Shown in pieces: positions 1 through 10,407 of a stretch of DNA of 64,000 nucleotides. The DNA comes from Lactarius indigo (lineage: Eukaryota; Basidiomycota; Agaricomycetes; Russulales; Russulaceae). Under the pieces are notes generated by a model that was not told the origin of the DNA, made no database searches, and saw only the letters and a list, made by a program, of their open reading frames with translations. The translations under genes and the position numbers were made by a program. Location of the stretch: the NCBI GenBank assembly GCA_025766275.1, contig JAFKAC010000040.1:62001-126000 (forward strand). The letters are read 5' to 3'. The first letter of the stretch is position 1. Every line of letters starts with the position of its first letter.

Positions 1-1094
1 CGAACGATTCATGTCGCTGACTTGGTTGACCACTTGTTGAATTGCTACTCCGTTCTTTTTTACATCTAACCAGTAAAAGGCTGAGGACTATTCGGGCCCG
101 GGGCCGGGTAATGCGGGTATAACAGACCTTCGATGACTGAACCGACTTTGTGGTCGACGCCTTGTATCTGGCCGTCGACGCTCTGCATCTTACCATCGAT
201 ACCGTCTATTTTGATATCAACAACCCGCACCCTCCCATCGACGGCTTCCACCTTTTCATCCACGCCCTTGACCTTGTCATCAATGCCACGGGTGATCCTC
301 AGGGCTTCTATTGCTGCCATGCGAGCCTCCTCTTGAGTCCATTGGTCCAGGCGGTGAAGCGCGTCTTCCACGTCCTTCCTTCCAATCAGCTTCTTCAGAT
401 ACGCCTCTGTACGACGGTCATTTTTGGGCGATTTATCGATAGAAAAGGACATACTCGTTCGCCCCTGCCCGACCTCCTTCGTCACGATCCCAAGGATCGA
501 GAGGACCTCAGCCATGATCTTTACGATAATGTCCGTCATAGCTGCCGTTGGCCGGACCTCGATATATTGTTCAAGCCGTTTAAAGAAGTTCTCCAAGCGG
601 CCAAACAGGTCTACAAGAGCATCTTGGCTAGCGCGGACATCCTTGATGGCCTAAGGGATAAATATATCGTCAGAACACATAGGTTAAAGATGATGCTCAC
701 TTGGAGGAGGACGCCAATCCCAACAAAGATCGCATTTGATGGTGGGAATATCTGTAATGACACACATCAGAGGGTAGATCTTGAGTGACTCAAGTTTCGC
801 AATTACCAGTCCAACACCGTTACCGAGGGTCGCAGAGAACGCGCACATGACATTCACAGTGGGATCGAGCCACTTTGTCCACCTTTCATTGGCAGCCCGA
901 TATCGATCAGACGTCTGGAATTGGGCCCGAAGCATGGAGAGAATGTCACTGGGAGAATCGCAGGACTGCAGCCGGGTGGCTAGGGGATGGGAAGCAATGT
1001 CCCTCTTTGTCTGGCGCTTGTATTCTTCTAAAGCAGCTGCAAAGATCGTCGGAAAGTTTGTGGAAGAGGTGGCAGTAGACGGAACTTGGGACAT
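1..1094 (-). CDS. NLR-A: 5' part of a Goodbye/NACHT-type NLR gene, cut by the window edge
   Basis: Probable STAND/NLR immune-type ATPase, a cytosolic sensor class used by fungi in non-self recognition (role inferred from family). Exons are 807-1094, 701-751, 128-650 and 6-65; the next donor site falls at positions 1-5, so the NACHT part lies outside the window. The start at 1094 (MSQVPSTATSS) opens a fungal STAND N-terminal Goodbye domain: an F..AL..Y.RQTKRDI segment, a conserved S.C.S..DIL stretch, then GNGVGL spliced to a short exon ending LLQ. Exon 3 encodes a helical linker with heptad-like VDxKVxxVDGxV repeats (about residues 210-280), probably coiled coil. Every exon has the same length as in NLR-B (5163-8997), and no stop or frameshift is seen, so this copy could be functional. 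Whether it is complete cannot be judged here. Confidence 0.8.
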
Positions 1095-3593
1095 GGTGCT
1101 AGTTGACTCGGAAGGGGCTTGTTTAGGTACTTAGGGATAGAGAGAAAGTCGCAAGGGGGGGGGGGGGGTACCAGAGGGTACTTATTACACCAACACATAG
1201 TTACGGTAGGGACGTGTTTCTGACAGATAGCCGCCTCGCATTAATATTCCCAGGGAGCCAGTATGATAGACGCACACATACAATGACATTCAGCCCAAGA
1301 TGGAATAGACCCGCATGAAAGACACGACACCTAGATTCGTTCGCTGTTCAAGAACAAGGTGCGAGTGTGAGAATCGAACAGCGTCCATGAGGAACCCATC
1401 TTGGCACTCGGCTCCCGTGTCCAACTTGGCGTACCGCGCGCCAGTTGGCGAAGTAGTGACAAGGGCAAGGAAGTGGTCGACGGTCCGTCTACATCCTAAC
1501 GCGTGCATCCTTCTACTCCATTTACGAGAGTCACAGCTGTCATCGTCGCAGAATGACCGTCAAGACGCTCTGCAGGGTAAGATCACACGCCCAGCCGCTC
1601 GCCGACGGTGGCTCAAACACGACGAATTAGAGCAGAGAGATGCAGTAGCCCATCCTTAACGACGTCCGACCGTCTCGCCTGCCCTCGTGAGAGAGCACAG
1701 GGGGTAAACGTGTTACCTGAATCAACGGGCGGGAACTGAGGGTGGCTACGTTGGATGCTCGAGGAGCACAGGATTCCATTGGATCGTGGACAGGATGGAC
1801 AGCGTGATGCCACAGTCTGGCAGAAAGGCGCGGGCTTCAAGGCTTCTTGAGGGCTGACACCTCAGAGGCTGAGCGCTGAGGAACATCACTATCGCCAGAG
1901 ACTAGTCTCTTTACAATAAGTCTTAACAATGTTCGTACCAGATATGTTTTAAATGGGTGGAAAATGTGAGAATTAAATATCTTTTGGTCAATGTAGGGTG
2001 GAAATGACGGAGGGAAACTTGAAGGAGCATTCGTACACCAAGACGCGCTGAGTCACGTGGACTGACAGTCAAGCGGCGTGACCAATCTCGTGATCCTCAC
2101 GTCTGGAGCTTGAACTTACTGTACAGTAAAACTTTGGACTTGAGTTCTTGCTTGACTTTGGAGCTTGCCACTTGAAGGAGCTCATGTTGGGATTCAGCCC
2201 GGAACGTATACAGTCCGGCAAAGAGGCTAGACCGACATATTACATAATCATAATATTACCGTAAGGTAGGGGCCATCAGGAACTCGCACCCCTTTATGTA
2301 AGCTATAAACCCTAGGGTTAGCTTATATAATGTGTACGTAAGCGGCCACGGCGAGAGGGTTGACTTGGGAAAAATCCTGGCCTGGGGTTTGTGCGTTTAG
2401 GGTTATTGACCTTGGCATCATTGTGATCCCAGGCAAGTTGTTGCGAGCTGACAGACAACTCAAGAATGGGGGACACTGTCAAGGCTCTCCTTCACAGTTT
2501 GCTTCATTCCAAGGGTGGTCTTTTCTTGGGGGGCGGCACAGTATCGAGCTTTGGCTGCGCCCCAATATTGCTCAATAAAATTGAGCTCGCAGTGTATTTG
2601 TCATCATGACTAATACATGCACGTGACTTTATTGTCACATGTGCGGCCACCACTTTTTGCTCGACTTCAGCAAGTTGGTTTAGATCGACTGTAAATGTCG
2701 AGATATTGAGTTTTAATGAAAAAAAATTGTTTTCACTTCTATTCACCGAAATCAAAATATTTTTCAAAAAAAAAAAATGGGAGTCAAAGAAGGTACAGTT
2801 CCCTTTACTTCTCATATTTTACTTTTTGGCTATTGTGATGAGTGAGGGAGGAGAAGAAGAAACGACGAAGACGACAAAATGCTTACATAAAGGGGTGCGA
2901 GTTCCTGATGGCCCCTACCTTAGTCAAACCGGTTATCTATGGAATAATATCTGCACCATACGCTCTACTCTGGACCTCCAACGCTCACGCGTTGTACATA
3001 TTCGACTGACTCCGCGCCATAAATCTCTATAGTTCACCTTGGAGTCTTTGATGGAAGGTGTGGGAGACAATAGTCGTCAAATGTGTTTTGTACTCTATTG
3101 GGGATTTTTCGCATTTTTGTCTTGGGAAAGATCAATTCCCGCTGGGCTCAGTGTCGAAGGCCTGAGCCACTCGCACGCGTCACGACGAGATCAAGGCTAA
3201 GCTTGAAGCGGTCGCGCCGCCAGATGCATAGTTCACAAAATGTACATACAGTTCGATTTGGGAACTGGACCGGGTACACTTCTAGTGTGGGCAGTCAAAA
3301 GAAAAATGGGCCGCAGGAGCCAGCCCAGCTCTTTTCTCGGCGCGATACAATGTAACATATTTCCTCCAAGAGTTTGCCAAAGTCACGATGGTGAAAATCA
3401 CGTCAACGACGTCTCGAAGCTGACCTTGATTCTGCAATTTAGGACAGACGCCTCCATCATGCGCCCAATATCGTCGGTGATAAACAAGAAGATTAATCAT
3501 CATTGCTGAAAGACATGCCCCCCATGACTTGCCGCATAAATTGTGGGCCGTTCCGAAATTATTGATCGCATTCCGCCGCCCCGCATAGCTCAC
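1095..3593. other. Intergenic spacer homologous to the NLR-B/P450 spacer
   Basis: No gene seen. Patches match 9000-10370 in order: the NLR 5' flank (around 1190-1260 against 9090-9160), a block with the shared string gctgagtcacgtg (near 2050 and 9992), and the block with gcggtcgcgccgcc (near 3210 and 10271). About 930 bp (roughly 2107-3035) is present only here and includes the MITE-like element. A run of 14 G lies at 1155-1168. The last 70 bp resemble the other OYE promoters, with cataaatt at about 3535. Confidence 0.6.
2264..2920. mobile_element. MITE-like DNA transposon, 657 bp, perfect 40 bp terminal inverted repeats, TA target duplication
   Basis: The left end (2264-2303, beginning aggtaggggccatcagg) and the right end (2881-2920) are exact reverse complements over 40 bp. 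TA dinucleotides flank both ends (2262-2263 and 2921-2922), as expected for Tc1/mariner-type target duplication. No transposase frame of useful length lies inside, so it is non-autonomous. An inner palindromic stretch (about 2300-2327) holds aaccctagggtta. The perfect repeats suggest recent movement. Confidence 0.85.
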
Positions 3594-4545
3594 ATGGCCG
3601 CTCCCGTCTCAAAACTATTCCAGCCCAGGTTGGCACCGCCAGCCTGCAGCACCCGAGTCGTCTTGGATCCCATGAAGCAGACCCGCGCCGACGAGCGATA
3701 TGTCCACGGTCCTCTCGGCCTCGAATACTACAAGCAACGCACCAGCACCTGCAGCACTCTCGCCATCAGCGAGGGAACGTTCATTGCCCTGCATGCAGGC
3801 GGATCCACCAACATCCGTCCCGACGAACAGATCACGGGGTAGAAATCGGTTCGCTTACCTTTCTTCTCTGACGTTTTTTTCCTATTGTTTTCTTAGATCA
3901 CGAACGCGGTACATGCAAATGGATCGTTCATTTATTCAGTGCTCTGGGTCCTCGGGCGTGTAACCGAGAGCGACATCCTCCGGAAAGCGGGCGGCTACGA
4001 GGCCGTCGCGCCGAGAGCCATCACGCTGGAGGGCCACGAGATGCCGCGTGCGCTGACCGTCGCAGAGATCAAGGATTACGTGCAGTTATACGCGACCGCC
4101 GCAGAAAACGCGGTGCTTAAAGCGGGGTTCGATGGAGTCGAGATCCGCTCGGCAAGCGGTTACCTCCCGGACCAGTTCCTCCAGCCCGTCACGAATAAGC
4201 GGACGGACGAGTACAGCGGCTCGCCCAAGAACCGTCTGCGCTTCGTGCTGGAAGTTACGGACGCGGTGGTCAAAGCGGTAGGAGCGAATAAAGTCGGCAT
4301 ACGTTTCAGCCCGTATCTGAAATTACAGGGTAAGTTTGTTTCCCCGCTTACGTCGGCTGCTGTTGATGGGGATGGACGACGCCAGTTTTCAAGGATGGGG
4401 ATGCCCCGATCCTGACGTATGCAGAGCTCGTCACGCGCATCCGCGACAATCATCCTGATTTTGCATACATCCACGTTTTGGACCCTCCCGCCAGTGACAA
4501 CTCCAGTGGAGCGTCAAACGAAGTCCTACGCGACATATGGGGCGT
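3594..4545 (+). pseudogene. OYE-0: dead old yellow enzyme copy
   Basis: Degenerate relative of OYE-1 to OYE-5, with the same exon layout. Exon 1 starts at 3594 (MAAPVSKLFQP). It has small compensating indels, a 9-base loss in the GIWSDEQ region and a Trp-to-stop change (TGG to TAG at 3840). Exon 2 (from about 3898) is still open, but the active-site His position reads Arg (RSASGYL) and the LQLW motif reads SVLW. Exon 3 is frameshifted near 4405 (deletion in the MPDPIP region). The homology stops at about 4545, just after the CGACATATGGGG motif. The missing 3' end is found inverted at 4595-4896. Confidence 0.87.
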
Positions 4546-4594
4546 CGGGCTGTCGAACCCTTCTATAGGGTGCTCCGAGGAATAGGCCAACCTT

Positions 4595-4896
4595 CAGTAA
4601 CGGCTCTTCGAAGTCCCGGCCTTGGCCTCTGCGGCAAAGGGGTAGTCAGTATATCCCTCGGCGCCTGTGCTATAAAGTGTCTCGCATCTAGGTGATGCGA
4701 GCTCGGTGTTCTCCTTCAGGCGTAATGGGAGATCAGGCTGTCAAAACCGACTAATTAGTGCGGAGTTCGACGGGAATCGGACCAGTCGATACCGACATTT
4801 GCGATAAAGTGGCGCGCAAACGAAACGAGGCCGCCTTCGTTCTTGATTGTCTCTACAGCGGAGTCGCGCGCAAGTCGGTATTAGCGATGTACGGCC
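4595..4896 (-). pseudogene. Inverted 3' end of an OYE gene
   Basis: Read on the minus strand, this matches the last two exons of the OYE genes. It runs from just after the CATATGGGG motif (CGTACATCGC at 4896) through the GRYFISN and PDLPRRLK regions to the final acidic tail, and is heavily mutated. Its upstream edge continues exactly where OYE-0 stops, so the simplest reading is an inversion of OYE-0's own 3' end. Confidence 0.75.
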
Positions 4897-5162
4897 TTAG
4901 TGACCCTCATCCTGAACACCTGTATGGTAGTCGATATGAAGTTGACTGTGTCTAAGGGAACACGAGTTGGCAGCGGTTGCGTCATAATAGTTACATGTCA
5001 TATAGTATGACCGGAATTTCGGAAGTGGAAGGAACGCGCGTATGATTTCGCAGCATAATATTGGTTTCGGCGAATCAATCCAGTAAGAATGTACAGTAAA
5101 CAAAGGAATCGTCACGTTTACATTGCTAAGTCAACGAAGATACTATATTACGTCCCGTTTGC

Positions 5163-8100
5163 TCATTCCGCGGCGTGGTTAGATAACAATTGTATAATAT
5201 CCTGCTGTCGCCGGCCAGTTGCTAGTTCGGATCCGGTCAATCCAAGGTGGTTGCGTGCCTGCGCATCCGCGCCGTGGTCCAGCAAGACCCGCACAATGTC
5301 TAAGTCTCCTCCCCACCTACCCTCTGCTGCTCGGAGTAATGGGGTCGATCCCTTGTCGTTCCGGGAATCTACCTCTACATCGCGCTCGAGTAATACCCGA
5401 GTAACCTCGAGGTTGCCGTTAGCCGCCGCCAAATGCAGCGGAGTGTTTCCCCTCTCGTCCCGCATATGCACATCTGCGCCGTGGATCAGCAACAATCGCG
5501 CGACATCAGGGCTTCCACCCTTCGATGCTCTGTGTAACGGGGTAGCTCGGCGATCGTCCTGGGAGTTGATCTCTGGATTGCGCTCCAGCAGCACCCGAGC
5601 AACCTTGAGGTGACCACGGTATGATGCTATATGGAGTGGAGTGTACCCGCTATTATCGCGCGCACCCACATCTGCGTCGTGGTCCAGCAGTAGCCGCACA
5701 ATATCATGATTTCCGGTCTTTGTTGCTCGGTGTAATGGGGTAAATCCATCGCCGTCCCGGGAATTGACCTCTACATTGCACTTGAATAGTATCCGAATTA
5801 CCTCGAGGGTCTCGAGAGATGCCGCCAAATGTAGAGGTGTTCTCCCGCTGTTGTCCCGCACGCGCGCATCCGCACTGTGGTTTAGTAATAACTGCACAAA
5901 ATCAGGGTTTTCAGCATCCGACGCCATGTGTAATGGGGTATATCCGAGGTCGTCATTTGAGGCATTGACCTCCGCGTTACGCTCGAGTAGTATCTGAGCA
6001 ACCTTGATGTGCCCCCCGAGCACTGATGCATGTAGTGGAGTACCGTATTGACCACCGAAATGATTTACCTGCTGCGGGTACTTGATTACCAGGCGTTCCA
6101 CTAGACCACGGAATCCCCTCCGAGCCGCGAAGTACAAGGGAGCCGCTGGAAATAGCACAGCACTCTGGCGCTCAGAGTCGGACGCGGAAACCGTCAAGAG
6201 CTCTTGCATGCCTTGTATTCGGACCCATGCTGAAAAATGTGACTTGTCCATGTCGAAGAAATAATCTAGCGCCTCCTTTATCTGCGGTTCCACATTCTCG
6301 ACCTGAGCATGCGCAACCCAATGTTGTGCAGCATATAGAACAAGAGGAAGTTTTTTGGCGCTGTTGTTGTCATCAAGGCCGTTGTCATCCAGGCGGAATA
6401 AAGCGCCGAGAGAAGCCTGGGCAAGAATCACGTGGGAAGGTTCGATGGAGATATGAAACCGGGACACTTCCCCCATGGAAGTCGCGAGGCGATCCGATAT
6501 CAGGAATTCTTTTACAGAGAAATGTGAGAACTGAACAACCCGGTGGCCTTCGTCACTGATTATGGAGACCAAACTGGAACAGGCTGACAGGACCGCTTCT
6601 TCTTGGTCTTCCCAGCGCCAATCCGCAATCAACTTTGGGATGCCTTCCGCGCTCAAGTCAAGCGCGAGCACTTCCGCGAGCTCCTCTACTCGGAGCGGAC
6701 GAACGGCTACTGTGAGACACTGCAAAAGTCGAAAGGCATGCCGTCTATTTGTCTTGTGGATCTGCTTCAGTATGCGTTCGTACGTCTTATCCAAAGACAC
6801 TGGAAGTTCCTTGAGGACGCTCCGCAAATCTTGCGGGAAACAGCGCCGCAGAACCTCTAATTGGCAAAAGACCCACCGGAACCTGCGAGAATGTGAGCCG
6901 GTAGGGTGATGGTGAACGTTTAAAGACACCCTCACATTCCATTTGCTTTCTCTGTGAGATCCTCAATGACCGCATTCTTATCATTTTCTCGCCATTTATT
7001 CACCCCGTGAACGACGAAGGTAACGTAGTCGTTGATGTCTTTCTTTTGTCCGCTCTCGTCGTGGAGGGACAATTGTTGAGTTGCCAAAGGCTCAAGTGTG
7101 GTGCGAATGTCGAATTCTGGACGACTCGTTATACATAGACGCAGATTTGGACGGCGAATCTCGACAAGTGCTTTCACCAGTTCAAGGACCTTTTCACGCG
7201 GCGATGGAATGCCTGAGTCATTGGGACACTCATCGAGGCCATCCATGATGAGGTAGATAGGTATAGGTACTTGTTCTTCGATCGTGAGCATATTTTCAAG
7301 GCATTTGAAAAGTGAGTCGTCTGTCGGCTGTTCTGATCCGTCCTTGTGTGCTACAAATAACTCTCGTAGAACATCACAGAGTTTATCGGATTGATTGGAG
7401 AGCTGAACGAGAAGGGATGATAATAAAGCACGGGAGTCTTGTTTTTTTGTGTCCGCAAAATCGAAAAAGAAATAGGCCATGCGAGCGTCCCCAGAGTCAG
7501 AAATGGCTTTGATATCTTGGATAATCGCCGAGCTTGCCGATAATATAAGTTCAAGAAAGAAACAACTCGCATGAGGGGTAACGCACCTGAGAATACTCTT
7601 CCCAGAGCCAACTATCAATTCAGAAGTCGTTAGCGGTAACTACGACCCACACGGTGATAGGGTATGTACGTTTCCCATGAATCCACAACAATAGGCCAGA
7701 TGTTTTCCAATTTACAAGGGTGTTCCCTTTGGTGCACCACACAGCAGTACCCTCGTGACGAAAATCGGATGCGACGTTATAATTGACAGATGGATCGGGG
7801 GGAGCAACCCATTCACGAAGGTCCTTGCGTAACTCTTTCCCTGTAAGAGCGTTTAAGCTTCCGTGGTGATGAGGTGAGTAGATGATTACGAACGATTCAT
7901 GTCGCTGACTTGATTGACCACTTGTTGAATCGCTGCTCCGTTCTCCCTTAGGTCTAACCGGGTAAAAAGGTGAGGACAGACCCGAGGGCCGGCTAGCGCA
8001 GGTATAACAGACTTGACAACAGACCTCCGATGACCGAACCGACTTTGTGGTTGACGCCCTGTACCTGGCTGTCGACGCTCCGCATCTTACCGTCGATACC

Positions 8101-8997
8101 CTCTACTTTCATATCAACACCCCGTACCCCCTCATCGAGGCCCTCCACCTTTTTATCTACGTCCTTCATCCTGTCATCAATGCTACGGGTGATCCTCAGC
8201 GCTTCTGCTACTGCCATGCGAACCTCCTCTTGCGTCAATTGGTCTAGGCGCTGAAGCGCGTCCTCGACGTCATTCCTTCCAACCAGCTTCTTAAGGTATT
8301 TCTCTGTACGAAGGTCAATTTCTGGATATATATCAGCATGGAATGACATACTTATTTTTCCCTGCCTGATTTCTTTCGTCATTATCCCGAGGATCGAGAG
8401 AACCTCAACCATGATCTTTACGATGATGTCCGTCATAGCGGCGGTCGGTCGAACCTCTATATATTTTTCAAGCCGCATAAAAAAGTGTTCCAAGCGACCA
8501 AATATGTCTACAAGTGCGTTTTGGCTAGCGCGGACGTCCTTAACGGCCTAAGAAACAGAGGTGTCACAAAGACACGCGCGTCGGGTCAAGAAAGATGCTT
8601 ACTTGGAGGAGGACGCCAATCCCAGCAAAAATCGCATTTGAAGGTGGGAATATCTGTAGTCACACACATCAGAGGGTAAGTCTCGAGCGGCTCAATGTCA
8701 CGCAATTACCAGCCCAACACCGTTACCGAGGGTCGCAGAGAACGCGTGCAAGACATTTACAGTGGGATCCAGCCACCTTGTCAACCCTTCGTCGGCACTT
8801 TGAGATTGACCGAATGCCTGGACTTGGGCCCGAAGCAGGGCGAGAATGGCACTGGAAGAATCGCAAGATTGTAGCTGGGCAGCTAGGGGGTGGGAAGCGA
8901 TGTCCCTCTTCGTCTTCTGCTCGTACGCTTCTAAAGCGGCCGTAAAGACTGTCGCAAAGTTTGTGGAAGAGGTGGCAGCAGATGAGACTTGGGACAT
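5163..8997 (-). CDS. NLR-B: full-length Goodbye-NACHT-ankyrin NLR protein
   Basis: Likely 1,144 aa STAND ATPase that senses non-self or damage in the cytosol (family role; ligand unknown). Exons: 8710-8997, 8603-8653, 8025-8547, 7894-7953, 7670-7840, 7587-7611, 6936-7532, 5163-6882. These sum to an open frame. Order: Goodbye domain (about 10-113), coiled linker with VDxKV repeats (about 210-290), PPDPS motif, P-loop GSGKS (about 366-370) on a 25-nt exon, Walker B IYLIMDGLDEC (about 464-474), CITSRPEFD, then winged-helix-like sequence and about ten ankyrin repeats. The start at 8997 gives MSQVSS, as in NLR-A. The exon 4/5 junction is the weakest call: relative to the relic at 20500 there is a net 7-base deletion, and the frame holds only if a gttcgt donor at 7893 is used. 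If not, the gene is broken there. Confidence 0.85.
5166..6044 (-). repeat. Ankyrin-repeat coding array with a two-repeat (about 66 aa) period
   Basis: Eight TPLH-type ankyrin repeats of about 33 aa alternate between two kinds. Type A ends LLERNxEVNS-like; type B ends LLLDHGADVxARDNSG-like. The order is A-B-A-B-A-B-A-B. A divergent repeat precedes the array and a degenerate one follows it. Confidence 0.85.
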
Positions 8998-10407
8998 AGT
9001 GCTAGTTGAAAGAGCTTGGCTGGTTGAAATCAGGAGATAACAACGAAGTCGCAAGGAGGGTAATAAAGGGCACTGATATCACCAGCCCATAGTTACGATG
9101 GGGACATCTCGTATCCAACAGATAGCCGCCGTACAGTACAGTAACGTTCCCAGGAAGCCGGGATGATAGAAATCAAAAAAAAAAAAAAAAAGCCAGGATG
9201 ATATGTGCGCACACACAATAACATTCGGCCCGAGATGGAATATACAGGAAAGACGTGACACCTATATTTGTTCACTGCTCTATGGCAGGGTGCGAGTGTG
9301 AGGATCGAAGAGAAACCCACTGGCGTCTTGGCCCTTGGCCCCTGTGTCCAACTTGGCGCGGCATGCGCCAGCCGGCAATGTGGTGACGGGGACAGGGAAG
9401 CGATCAACGGTCCGTCCACCTCGTAACACATGCGCCTCCTGAACGCCCCTACTCCATCTATGAGAGTTACGGTTACAGAACGGTCGTTAAGATGCCATGC
9501 ATGGTAAGACCACATGTGCAACCGCTCGCGGACGGCGACTCTAACACGACGCATCCGAGCGGCAGGGTGCAGTTGCCTGTCCTTGACGACGTCCGACCGT
9601 CTCGTGAGAGAGCGCAGGGGACGAACGTAGGTCCACGGGAAGGGAATGAGGGGAGTTACGTCGAACGCCCGAGAAGCATCGGGCCCCAGGACTGAGTGAG
9701 GGACGGAGGGCGTGATGCGGTCTGATAGAAAGACGCGGGCTTCTTGATGGCGTCTGATGCGTTAGCTGACAGTTCACAAAGGCTTCAGAGGCTGAACACA
9801 GAGGAACATACCTGTCGCCAAAGATCAGTCTTTTACTATAAGTCTGAGAAATTGACGCCACCATAAAAATATTTTCTAAGTGGGTAGGAAATGTAAGAAC
9901 TGAATATCAACATCACCGTAGGACGGAAGTGACGGAGGGAAAGGCCGGGTCAAGGGCCGGGTGCGCGCGTTATAGTTTCGTGTATCAACGCGCTGAGTCA
10001 CGTGAACATGTTGTCAAGTGGCGTGACCAATCTCGTGTTCCACAGCCTCATGGACTATGTCCTGCCAGTGAGCCTCACTTTGGAGTCTTTCACAGAAGAC
10101 GGAGAAGACGACGGGGACGTCAAATCTTTCCACCACGTGGATATGTTTGTATTATATTGGGTGTTTTTCGCAGTTTTATCTTGAAATCGGCCGATTCTCG
10201 TCGGCTCAGTGTCAAAGGCCTGAGCCACTAACACGCGTCACGATAGGATCAAAGCCAAGCTTACTGTAAAGCGGTCGCGCCGCCGGATACATAGTTCACA
10301 AAATGTACATACAGATCCTATTCGGGGAACTGGACCAGGTACACTTCAAGTGGGTGCAGAAGCATGGACGACTCGGCAACGTAAGTGTAGCGAACCGAGA
10401 CCGAGGA
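8998..10407. other. Spacer between NLR-B and P450-1
   Basis: No credible gene. The NLR 5' flank is shared with NLR-A's flank, and the segments around 9990-10330 match 2050-3280. It contains an A-tailed micro-insertion (9157-9202). Short frames present here lack family resemblance. Confidence 0.55.
9157..9202. repeat. A-tailed micro-insertion flanked by an 11 bp direct repeat
   Basis: gccgggatgat (9157-9167) and gccaggatgat (9192-9202) flank agaaatc followed by 17 A. The homologous spacer near 1258-1270 has a single copy of the flanking sequence and no A run. The form is that of a minimal LINE-type retroposition product or scar. Confidence 0.5.

Noticed and set aside
2308..2320. Telomere-like aaccctagggtta
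   Set aside because: A single short palindrome inside the MITE, not a telomeric array.
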